The position numbers and the translations under genes are program-made. From Streptomyces sp. NBC_00691 (GTDB lineage: Bacteria; Actinomycetota; Actinomycetes; Streptomycetales; Streptomycetaceae), in NCBI RefSeq assembly GCF_036226665.1, contig NZ_CP109007.1, positions 248,001 through 312,000 on the forward strand: 64,000 nucleotides of DNA, written 5' to 3'. Below, in pieces: positions 54,751-62,643 of the stretch (position 1 is its first letter; each line of letters starts with the position of its first letter). The notes beneath the pieces are model-generated. The model was not told where the DNA came from and ran no database searches. It worked only from the letters and a program-made list of their open reading frames with translations.

Positions 54751-56745
54751 TCAGTAGTACCCGTGTCCCGTCGTCGCGACCAGGAAGCCGACGCCGATGC
54801 CGACCAGGGCCGTCGCGATGACGTACCCGGCAGGGGCCCGGGCTTCGCCCCCGGGCAGAGGGGCGAGCACGCCGGCCGTCCTGGTCTGCCACCACACGAA
54901 AGCCGCCATCAGGATGCCGGAGGCCAGAGGCAGGACGACCTCCTGGTTCGTGAAGTACGGAACAGCCCCGCCGACGGCCGCGATCGCGCCGAAGCCGAGC
55001 AGCACGCCGGGCACGTCGAACGGCGCACCGAGGCGGACCGTCCTGTCGCGCACCTGGGTCGCCGTACCGACCACGGCGACCAGCGCGAGGGGGACCACGA
55101 CGAGCACGCACACCCTCCAGGCCAGGCTGTCGAGGAGCAACCAGCCCGCGAGCAGGCCGAGCGCCGGGCCGCTGCCCGCGACCATCACATGGATCCCGAA
55201 AGCCTTGCGTCGCTCTTCCCGGTCCGTGAAGGACGCGGATACGAGGAGGGGCGCGGACAAGGAGACCAGTGCGGCGAAGACGCCTTGAACCACGCGGGCC
55301 ACGATGACCACGTCGTAGGAAGGTGCCGTCACGACGACCACGGCGGCCACCACGAATCCCACCAGGCCGGTCATCAGGGTCCTCTTGCGGCCCACGCGGT
55401 CCGCGAGGAGGCCGCCGAACAACAACGTCACGACGAAGGCGAGCACATAGAGGCTGGGCAGCAACTCCAGGTAGACCGTGGAAGTCACCTTCATTCTCGG
55501 GCCGAACCCGAGGTCGATGTAACCACCCATCCACATCGCCGCGGTGAAGGACGCAGCGTCGAACAGAACGGCGAACTGTGCCAGGGCGACCATCACCAGT
55601 CCCCGCCGGCGCCGAGGAAGAGGCACGCTCGGATCCGTGGGCCGGGCCGCGGCTGTGGGTGCGCCCCAAGCCCCGGGAGGTGTGCCCGGTGCCTGCGGCG
55701 CACCTCCCGGTGTCTGCGGCGCACCGAAGCCGGGCCCGGAACCGGAGTGCGCGGAGGCCGTCGGGGTGTAGGCGGGCCGCGGGGGCAGCGGCTGGGCGGG
55801 CCGGCCTCGCGGGTCCGGCACGACGGCGGGCCGGCCGGCGGGCAGAACGGGGGCGTAGTCCAGCAGATGGGCCGCACGACGCCCGAGTTGAGCCAGCACG
55901 GCGCCCGGCAGCCACTCGCCGGCCTGATCCGGCTCCGTGCGTTCGGCGACCTCCTGAGGAGTGGGCCGCTTGACCGGGTCCTTGTCGAGACAGGCGCGTA
56001 CGAGCTCGACGAGCGTATCCGGTACGCCCGTCAGGTCCGCCTCTTCCTCGGCGATCCGGAAGAGGTGGGCGTTCAGGCCTGTCTCCGTAGCGCCGAACAG
56101 CAGCCGCCCCGTGGCTGCGTAGACGAGGAGCGCACCCAGGCAGAACACGTCCGAGGCCGGGGTGAGTTCGAGGCCGCGCACCTGCTCAGGCGACATGAAA
56201 CCGGGTGAACCGATCAGCATGCCGGTGCGGGTGTGCAGGCTGTCTCCGGCCAGGCTGTCCATGGCCCGCGCGATGCCGAAGTCGATGACGCGTGGGCCGT
56301 CCACGGTGACCAGGACATTGGACGGCTTGAGGTCACGGTGGATCAGTCCCGCCTCGTGCACGGCTCGCAGGGCGAGCGCGAGGCGGTTGGCGAGGAGTCG
56401 GACCGACCGCTCCGGCAGGGGCCCGAAGTCCTGAGCCACGACGGTGCTCAGGTCGGGCCCGGGGATGTACTGGGTCGCCACCCACGGCACGACGGCCTCG
56501 GTGTCGGCGTCCAGGACATCCGCGGTCCAGTCACCCCCGACCCGTCTGGCCGCAGCGACCTCGCGGGCGAACCGGCGTCGGAACTCGGGGTGTTGGGCGT
56601 GTTCGGCCTGGACGACCTTGACGGCGACCGTACGACCGACGTCGGAGCGGCCCAGGTAGACCAGGCCCATGCCACCCGCACCGAGGCGGGCGATCAGTCG
56701 GTACGGCCCGATGTATGCGGGGTCCTCCCCCGTCAGCTGTTCCAC
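54751..56745 (-). CDS. Ser/Thr kinase fused to an MFS transporter
   Basis: 664 residues from GTG 56745. Residues ~15-275 are a Hanks-type kinase: P-loop RLGAGGMGLVYLG (20-32), Lys43 in VAVKVV, HRDLKPSNV (136-144), DFGIAR (155-160) and SPEQVRG. A Pro/Ala-rich juxtamembrane linker covers ~290-378. Residues ~385-664 are an MFS (DHA2-like) permease half with nine hydrophobic segments, including motif A GGLLADRVGRKRTLM (~443). It is shorter than the usual 12 or 14 helices and stops in VATTGHGYY. It is a receptor-like kinase in which an efflux-pump domain replaces the usual sensor. The 26-codon micro-ORF at 56756 directly precedes it. Confidence 0.87.
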   Translation of the reverse strand: MEQLTGEDPAYIGPYRLIARLGAGGMGLVYLGRSDVGRTVAVKVVQAEHAQHPEFRRRFAREVAAARRVGGDWTADVLDADTEAVVPWVATQYIPGPDLSTVVAQDFGPLPERSVRLLANRLALALRAVHEAGLIHRDLKPSNVLVTVDGPRVIDFGIARAMDSLAGDSLHTRTGMLIGSPGFMSPEQVRGLELTPASDVFCLGALLVYAATGRLLFGATETGLNAHLFRIAEEEADLTGVPDTLVELVRACLDKDPVKRPTPQEVAERTEPDQAGEWLPGAVLAQLGRRAAHLLDYAPVLPAGRPAVVPDPRGRPAQPLPPRPAYTPTASAHSGSGPGFGAPQTPGGAPQAPGTPPGAWGAPTAAARPTDPSVPLPRRRRGLVMVALAQFAVLFDAASFTAAMWMGGYIDLGFGPRMKVTSTVYLELLPSLYVLAFVVTLLFGGLLADRVGRKRTLMTGLVGFVVAAVVVVTAPSYDVVIVARVVQGVFAALVSLSAPLLVSASFTDREERRKAFGIHVMVAGSGPALGLLAGWLLLDSLAWRVCVLVVVPLALVAVVGTATQVRDRTVRLGAPFDVPGVLLGFGAIAAVGGAVPYFTNQEVVLPLASGILMAAFVWWQTRTAGVLAPLPGGEARAPAGYVIATALVGIGVGFLVATTGHGYY

Positions 56746-56755
56746 GGTGGAGAAT

Positions 56756-56836
56756 TCAGCCCCTCACGTGCGCGGGACCGCCGCCGTACGCCAGGGCGCC
56801 GATCTGCGGAGTGACGGACTTTGCGGCGTGGCCCAT
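56756..56836 (-). CDS. Micro-ORF just upstream of the kinase-MFS gene
   Basis: 26 codons (begins MGHAAKSVTPQ, ends GGGPAHVRG, stop TGA 56756-56758). GGGGA lies 7 nt before its ATG. The stop falls 10 nt before the kinase GTG, so ribosomes could couple the two. Function unknown; plausible leader or small regulator. Confidence 0.4.
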   Translation of the reverse strand: MGHAAKSVTPQIGALAYGGGPAHVRG

Positions 56837-56845
56837 GCGGTGATC

Positions 56846-57253
56846 CCCCTGGAAAGGTCGCGAAGATCCCAAGGTAGAGCAACTGCCTGCGCACCGGCAG
56901 GGATTGGGCCTACAGGCGACCGCGACCCGACAGGGCGGGTCGGCACCCTTGGCCACGCGACGCTCGAACCGGCGGATGACCGGCTCTCGGAGCTTCCTGA
57001 GGCCGTGCGCCGATGGTCCTCTGCTTCCAGCGATGACCGGCCCGGCGTTGCGACGCGACTCGGCGAATCGCTGGTGATGGGGTGCGCAGGAAGCCGAGCA
57101 GATGGGGTGCGCAGCAAGCCGAGCACTCGTCAGTACTCGATCCGGCCAACCCTGTGCAGGGGGATTCCCCGCTTCCGGGGTGGGGCTGGCCTCCCTCCTG
57201 ACCGGGGGACCGTCGGATGTGCCGGTGATCACCGGGTCCGTAGCGTCTTCGTC
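56846..57253. other. Intergenic region with 25-bp tandem repeat
   Basis: It holds a tandem duplication at 57076-57125 and a -10-like TAGCGT at 57241-57246, seven nt before the lipase ATG. No convincing gene. Confidence 0.45.
57076..57125. repeat. 25-bp tandem direct repeat
   Basis: GATGGGGTGCGCAGGAAGCC GAGCA (57076-57100) is followed by the same 25 bases with one change (57101-57125). Confidence 0.8.
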
Positions 57254-58585
57254 ATGACCCAGACGACACCCCACACGACGCGCCGCTCTTCGAGTCAGGC
57301 CACGCCCCACCCCACGCTGCTCACCCGTCGGAGTCGGCCCGCGCGGCACCGGAGGGTGCGCCGGTCCCTCGCCGCCGCGACCGCCGTCGTCGTCACCGCC
57401 CTGGCCGCCGCTCCGGCGTTCGCCGCGTCCGAGGCCCGTCCCACGCGAGTCCCGGTCCCGGTCCAGCAGACCATCGGACGCGGGACCCTCGTCGGTGTCA
57501 CCCCTGTCGGCGACCTGAGTCGGACCGAGGTGGCCGCGTTCCTCGAGGACGCCGGCATCGACGCGTCGACCGTGCGCCACGGCATACGGAGCTACCGGCT
57601 CACCTACCGAACGCTGACGCCACAGGGCACGCCGACGACCGCCACCGGCCTGCTGGTGCTCCCCAAGGGCGGCGAGCGGCGGCTCGACCTGGTGGCGGAC
57701 ACGCACGGCACGATGGTCCACCGCGACTACGCGCCGTCCGTCGCCGAGGACTTCGGCCTCTACGCGCCCTACCTGCACGCCTCTGCGGGCAGGGCCGTCG
57801 CCGCTCCGGACTACCTCGGGCTCGGCAAGGGCCCCGGCCTCCACCCGTACATGGACACCGCCTCCTCCGTCTCGGCCTCACTCGACATGCTGCGGGCCTC
57901 CAGGACCGCTGCCGCCTCGCTCGGCAGGCCGCTCACCGGGGACGTGTACGGCACCGGGTTCTCGCAGGGCGGCCAGGTGGCCATGGGACTCGGCCGCGAA
58001 CTGGCACGCGGGGCGGACCGGCGCTTCCGGTTGCGGGCCCTCGCGCCGGTCGCCGGACCGTACGATCTGCAGGGCGCCGAGATTCCCGCCCTGCTCGACG
58101 GCCGGGTCAACGACATCAGCGGCGTCTTCTACATGGCGTACTTCCTCACCGCGCAGAACCGGCTCCATCCCGTCTACACCGACCCGGCCGAGGCCTTCCG
58201 GCAGCCGTACGCGGGATACGTGGAGCAGCTCTTCGACACCCGGCACACCGAGGAGGACATCGTCCCGAGACTCCCCGGGTCGGTGAAGGAGCTGCTCACC
58301 GACGAGTTCTACGACCGGCTGAGCCACCCGACGGGCGGCCTGCTGGCCGCACTCAAGGCACAGGACGGCACCTGCGACTGGAAGCCCGATGTTCCGGTAC
58401 GGCTCCACACCGCGGCCGGCGACACGGACGTGGCGATCGCCAACTCCACCAGCTGCGCGGCCGACCTGGCCCGCAACGGCGTGCGGGCCCCCGTGATCGA
58501 CCACGGAATGGCCGACCACAACGGCTCCTTCAAGCTCGCGGGCCCGGAGATCGTGCGATGGTTCGACAGACTGGCGCGCGGCTAG
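57254..58585 (+). CDS. Secreted alpha/beta-hydrolase (lipase-like)
   Basis: 443 residues. A long Arg/Thr-rich n-region and hydrophobic core ([24 protein letters not shown]) form the signal, possibly Tat-like. The mature enzyme has [31 protein letters not shown] (oxyanion-type) and [16 protein letters not shown], the nucleophile elbow GxSxG with catalytic Ser at FSQG. Candidate Asp lies in [12 protein letters not shown] and His in [12 protein letters not shown]. This is the lipase/esterase fold with a long insertion (~300-360). Probably degrades extracellular esters. The ATG follows a -10-like element closely, so the transcript may be leaderless. Confidence 0.86.
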   Translation: MTQTTPHTTRRSSSQATPHPTLLTRRSRPARHRRVRRSLAAATAVVVTALAAAPAFAASEARPTRVPVPVQQTIGRGTLVGVTPVGDLSRTEVAAFLEDAGIDASTVRHGIRSYRLTYRTLTPQGTPTTATGLLVLPKGGERRLDLVADTHGTMVHRDYAPSVAEDFGLYAPYLHASAGRAVAAPDYLGLGKGPGLHPYMDTASSVSASLDMLRASRTAAASLGRPLTGDVYGTGFSQGGQVAMGLGRELARGADRRFRLRALAPVAGPYDLQGAEIPALLDGRVNDISGVFYMAYFLTAQNRLHPVYTDPAEAFRQPYAGYVEQLFDTRHTEEDIVPRLPGSVKELLTDEFYDRLSHPTGGLLAALKAQDGTCDWKPDVPVRLHTAAGDTDVAIANSTSCAADLARNGVRAPVIDHGMADHNGSFKLAGPEIVRWFDRLARG

Positions 58586-58716
58586 GAGCCGCTTGGGGCG
58601 AGAACCGGGGGCGGGAGCGCAGCGCGAGGGTGAACCGCGCCGTCGAACCGACCCCCGGGGGCGGCACGGCGAAATCGGCTCGCCGCGCCGGCGGACCAGA
58701 TGACAGGGTGCGGCGC

Positions 58717-59283
58717 ATGACGCCGCAGTATGAGATTCGTGCCGACTACGACGCTCGCACGATCGTGGTCTATCAGGCGTACTCGCCTGCCATCGCTGAC
58801 GCGGCACTGCGGGCGGGTCGCTTCGTCGCGCCGTTCTCGTTCCACCGAATGACGTGGATCAAGCCGTCGTTCATGTGGCTGATGCACCGCAGCAACTGGG
58901 CCCGCAAGCCCGGCCAGGAACGTGTTCTCGCCGTGCGCATCACCCGGGAGGGGTGGGAGGAGGCGCTGTCCCAGGCCGTGTTGACGACCTCCGACCCGGC
59001 GGCGGTGGCCCAGGCGGCCGTGCATGTCCAGTGGGACCCGGAGCGCTCGCCGCGCGGAGCGGCACTGAATCACTACAGCATCCAGGTCGGCGTCGGCCGC
59101 CACTTGATCCGCGCGTTCACCGACGACTGGATCGTCAGCCTCACCGACCTCACCCCTCAGGTCCGCAAAGCCTCGGCACTGATACGAGCAGGGCAGGCCG
59201 CCAAGGCTCATCGGCTGTGTCCCGCCGAGCGGACCTACCCGACGCCGCGGGCACTGGAAGAAGGCGTTTCGCCAGGCAGGTGA
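58717..59283 (+). CDS. DUF4291 family protein
   Basis: 188 residues, ATG at 58717 (frame opens at 58558). It follows the DUF4291 pattern: [64 protein letters not shown] and [11 protein letters not shown], then [26 protein letters not shown]. The family is of unknown function; it has the look of a nucleotide- or RNA-binding alpha/beta protein. Confidence 0.85.
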   Translation: MTPQYEIRADYDARTIVVYQAYSPAIADAALRAGRFVAPFSFHRMTWIKPSFMWLMHRSNWARKPGQERVLAVRITREGWEEALSQAVLTTSDPAAVAQAAVHVQWDPERSPRGAALNHYSIQVGVGRHLIRAFTDDWIVSLTDLTPQVRKASALIRAGQAAKAHRLCPAERTYPTPRALEEGVSPGR

Positions 59284-59517
59284 TGAGGACCTGGTGAGTG
59301 GCCGCCCCGGCGACGTACCACCCGGCCGGCCTCCCCTGGGTGGAGGCGCGAGTGGGGCCGCGCACTCGGCGGCAGACCGTCCGGCGAGAGGCCACGGGGT
59401 GCGCTCTCCGCCACGGTCGTAGAGTCTGCGACGGGCACTCACGGAGCGAATCCACACGATGCGGGGCGCAGCTCGATGTCTCACCGACACGGGTTGCCAC
59501 TTCACACCGCCCCGAGT

Positions 59518-59733
59518 TCAGCGCCCCTGACGCCTACGCGCATCGAACCGGAGCAGCACCCGCGCCACACGCCACACGCCGGCAGCGGCACCCAGGACAG
59601 CCCCTGCCTTGAGCAGCACCTTCCCCGCGGGCTCGTCGACTCCGACGACCAGTGCCGGGACCAGGAGGACGCCGAAGACCATCGCGGCGAGCATGCAGGC
59701 CGTGACCAGGGCGAACATGATCTCGACCGTCAT
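59518..59733 (-). CDS. Small membrane protein
   Basis: 71 residues; ATG at 59733 with AAGGA close upstream (in-frame ATGs at 59766 and 59772 would add up to 13 residues). Two hydrophobic segments (VEIMFALVTACMLAAMVFGVLLVPALVV; VLLKAGAVLGAAAGVWRVARVLL) with a basic C-terminus. No family recognised. Confidence 0.55.
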   Translation of the reverse strand: MTVEIMFALVTACMLAAMVFGVLLVPALVVGVDEPAGKVLLKAGAVLGAAAGVWRVARVLLRFDARRRQGR

Positions 59734-59892
59734 CGCGTCCTTCTCCCACCGCGACTCTCTCCCCATATCCATCCCGCCAGTCTCACATGACTCCTGGCCA
59801 GATACGGGATCTCCGTCACCGCACGTCACAGCCGAACTCGACCGTGCCGAACCGGTGTCAGGAGACCCGGTCGCGTCCGGGCGGGCCACTGG

Positions 59893-60645
59893 TCAGCCGC
59901 CCTGGCCCGCGCTGCCGATCGGGCCGACCTTCACCGGGGATCCGGGACCCTCCGTGACGGGCAGGGTCGCGGCGCCCGGCCAGGCGAGGGTGACCGTCTT
60001 CGTCTCGTTCGGCGGGGTGACCAGGAGGCCCGTGATGCGGGCGCCGGAGCCGCCCGTCCTGTTCACGGGGTAGCCGATGGCGAAGGCCACCGACTTCCCG
60101 CTCTTGAGAGTGACCGAGGTGCCTTTCACGCCGGTGCGCTTCGCGGACAGCGTGCCCGCGTTCGTCTTGAGGTCGACGCCCGCGTAGCCGGACACCACGC
60201 AGTCCCGGCCTCCACCGTTCTTCAGCTCCACGACGACGGTGCCGTCGGGGTCGCCCTCGATGGTGTTGTCCATCGCCGTGATCTCCAGATCATCGGTGCG
60301 GCACTTCCCGGTCTTGCCTGTCTCCCCCGTCGTGCCGCTCTCGCCCGACCCGGTCCCGGCTGAGGCGCCCTGCCCGCCGGAGCCCGTCCCTGCAGTGCCC
60401 GATCCCCCGGAGCCCTTACCTCCGGAGCCCTGGCCCCCCGAGGTCTGTCCGGCGGAGTCCGCCCCCTGGCCCTGCCCCTGCCCCTGACCCGCGTCAGCCT
60501 GGTCCCCACCGCCGGTCGAAGCGGACGGGCTGGAGGCCGACGGCGATCCGCCCTGCCCCTGGGCGTCGCCGTCGTTGCAGGCCGTCAGCGAGAGCCCCGC
60601 GACAACGACCAGGGCGGCGGTGAGGGTGAGCTTGTGAACGCGCAT
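59893..60645 (-). CDS. DUF4232 lipoprotein
   Basis: 250 residues. Signal peptide ends at a lipobox LTACND (Cys ~23), so the protein is lipid-anchored outside the membrane. A long Gly/Ser/Gln-rich linker (GQGQGQGQGADSAG, GSGGKGSGGSG) covers ~26-110. The C-terminal ~130 residues are a DUF4232 beta-sandwich (CRTDDLEITAMDNTIEGDPDG, NGGGRDCVVSGYAGVDLKT, GKSVAFAIGYPVN). GAGGAAG 5 nt before the ATG supports the start. Probable surface-exposed binding protein. Confidence 0.83.
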   Translation of the reverse strand: MRVHKLTLTAALVVVAGLSLTACNDGDAQGQGGSPSASSPSASTGGGDQADAGQGQGQGQGADSAGQTSGGQGSGGKGSGGSGTAGTGSGGQGASAGTGSGESGTTGETGKTGKCRTDDLEITAMDNTIEGDPDGTVVVELKNGGGRDCVVSGYAGVDLKTNAGTLSAKRTGVKGTSVTLKSGKSVAFAIGYPVNRTGGSGARITGLLVTPPNETKTVTLAWPGAATLPVTEGPGSPVKVGPIGSAGQGG

Positions 60646-61010
60646 GGTTTCTTCCTCGGTGTCGGTGGGGGGCCCAGCTGCTCGGTACTCGGTAGGAGTC
60701 AGCGTTTCCTGAGGTCAAGACCCGTCTCGGCGCCAGGCCGTTCCGTCCAACCGCTGCGTGGTACAGCCCTGTTACACGCCCGGGCCCCGACCCTCCACCC
60801 TGACCAGGTGGGGCCTTCCCTTCCACCGCCCCCGCGCCCTGTCCCGTATCCGTCGTCTGGGACAGAGCCGTGACCCGACGCTCCTTGACCTCGGAGGGAC
60901 CCACCGGTTGACCATCCGCTGTCGCCGGTCAGCGGGACGCGGTCGGCCGTGTCACCACGTGCGAAAAGACCCGCGCCGTCGGCGAGCACCTTCCGGGATA
61001 CTCGACACCC
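60646..61010. other. Divergent intergenic region
   Basis: About 365 nt between the lipoprotein and the phosphotransferase genes, presumably containing both promoters. No palindromic operator or gene was found. Confidence 0.4.
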
Positions 61011-61757
61011 ATGAATGAGGTCGAGGTCGTCGTTGCCCACTCCGAGCGCGCGACCCTGCGCGTCGGCGACGTGTTCCTGAAGGTGGACGCCGATCAGGCG
61101 CGTCTCGACTCCGAGGTCGAGGCGATGTCCCGCGCTCCGGTCCCGACCCCGAAGGTCCTGTGGCGGAAGCCCTCCGTGCTCGCGATAGCCGCGCTCCCGG
61201 GGACGACGCTCGGCCGCCTCGGCGGACCATCGACCGGATCGTCGGCAGCGTGGGCCGCGGCGGGCGCCGCCATCAGGAAGCTGCACGACGCGCCGCTGCC
61301 GCCCCGGCCCGGCCGAGCCGGGCGGAGCACCATCGCGCTGACGGCGGAACTCGACGCCGAGTGCGAGCTGCTCGCGTCGAGAGGCCTCCTGCCCGCCGAC
61401 CTCGTGACCCGTAACCGCCAGGTCTCCGAGGCCGCGCTCCGGCCGTGGAATCCGGCGTTCACACACGGCGACCTGCAGATCGCGCATGTCTTCGTCGACG
61501 GCGACGAGGTGACGGGGATCATCGACTGGTCCGAGGCGGGCCAGGGTGACGCTCTGTACGACCTCGCCACCTTCACGCTCGGACACGAGGAGCACCTCGA
61601 CGACGTCCTCGCCGGCTATGGCACCGTCATCGACCTCGACGTGATCCGCGCATGGTGGTCCTTGCGAAGCCTGCTGGCAGTTCGCTGGCTGATCGAGCAC
61701 GGCTTCGACCCCTTCGCGCCAGGCTGCGAGGTCGATGTACTGAGATCCCAGATGTGA
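61011..61757 (+). CDS. Aminoglycoside phosphotransferase-fold kinase
   Basis: 248 residues, on the short side for the family. An N-lobe with an FLKV-type Lys (~22-26) precedes HGDLQIAHVFVDGDEVTGIIDWSEAGQGDALYDLA, in parts (~157-190), the Brenner-like catalytic motif and DxD metal site of APH/choline-kinase-fold enzymes. The late WWSLRSLLAVRWLIEHG is typical. The substrate may be an antibiotic or a metabolite; there is nothing here to tell. Confidence 0.83.
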   Translation: MNEVEVVVAHSERATLRVGDVFLKVDADQARLDSEVEAMSRAPVPTPKVLWRKPSVLAIAALPGTTLGRLGGPSTGSSAAWAAAGAAIRKLHDAPLPPRPGRAGRSTIALTAELDAECELLASRGLLPADLVTRNRQVSEAALRPWNPAFTHGDLQIAHVFVDGDEVTGIIDWSEAGQGDALYDLATFTLGHEEHLDDVLAGYGTVIDLDVIRAWWSLRSLLAVRWLIEHGFDPFAPGCEVDVLRSQM

Positions 61758-61832
61758 GACTGAGCGCGTGTGCTCGATCCGTTTCGATGCGCCTTGACCG
61801 GGACCGCGACGAACGCAATCCTCTTCACTGCC

Positions 61833-62306
61833 TCAGTCGTTGTCGTCGAAGAGAATGCAGATCGATACCGGATACTTGGGCGACCACTTCTCCGTCACCG
61901 CGTCATACGCACGCGCATACCCGTTCTTCGCGGTTCCGGTACAGGGGGCACGGAGATTCGTGTTGACGTTGATCCAGCCACCGGCGAGCGAGGGGTGGTC
62001 TCTGGCCGTCACCCACTTCTTGAAATACACGGTGCCGTTGTTGTGCTTCACGGTGACGTAGACCTGGCCGTTCTCGGTGAAGCAGCCGCCCTCCACCTTC
62101 AGATCGCCGTCGAAGGCGTACGTCGACACCCACGGCGGAGTAGGGGCACAGTTCACCCCGGCGATCACGGCGTGATGACTCACCGACTTCGCTTGGGCCG
62201 ACGCGATACCGGGAGCAGTGAGACTGATCGCCGCCGCCATGACAGTCGCCATCGTGGCAGTTGCGAGTCGACGGTTACCCAACGTGGAGTGAGCGAGGAT
62301 ACCCAT
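61833..62306 (-). CDS. Small secreted protein
   Basis: 157 residues; ATG at 62306 with GAGGA 6 nt upstream. Signal peptide ~1-38 (ATATMATVMAAAISLTAPGIASAQA). The mature ~118 residues contain four Cys (NCAPTPPW, GGCFTENGQ, PCTGTAKN, ICILFDDND), likely two disulfides, and an aromatic, beta-rich pattern (YAFDGDLKVEGG, QVYVTVKHNNGTVYFKKWV). It looks like a small extracellular binding or inhibitor protein. No family recognised. Confidence 0.7.
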   Translation of the reverse strand: MGILAHSTLGNRRLATATMATVMAAAISLTAPGIASAQAKSVSHHAVIAGVNCAPTPPWVSTYAFDGDLKVEGGCFTENGQVYVTVKHNNGTVYFKKWVTARDHPSLAGGWINVNTNLRAPCTGTAKNGYARAYDAVTEKWSPKYPVSICILFDDND

Positions 62307-62643
62307 GTGTGTTCCTCGTGGATTCATGGATTCGATGCCGCGTCGAATCCAGCTGTTCGGGCGTCAAGGAGGGCACGCCGAAACAGGTTTGGGTGTCCTC
62401 GTAGACTTGGGGCTCCGCCACGGTCGACCGAGTGACCATCGGGCGACAAGGTCCAGCTGGAGCCATGCATTCCTCCGATCAGTCTACTGAAAGCTGCGGA
62501 ATGGTGGCAAATTGTGCACATGTTCCCTTGCCGGTCGATGATCGATTGAGCCCGACATGACGGCCGCTCGGCCCCAATGCGGCGAATGGGGCGCTTGCGC
62601 CCTCACACGAGAAGGCTCCTCAGGATTAGTACGTGTACCTCTG
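62307..62643. other. Promoter region of the small secreted protein gene
   Basis: About 340 nt of lower GC, including an AT-richer stretch near 62480-62540. No gene was found; it likely carries the promoter. Confidence 0.4.
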
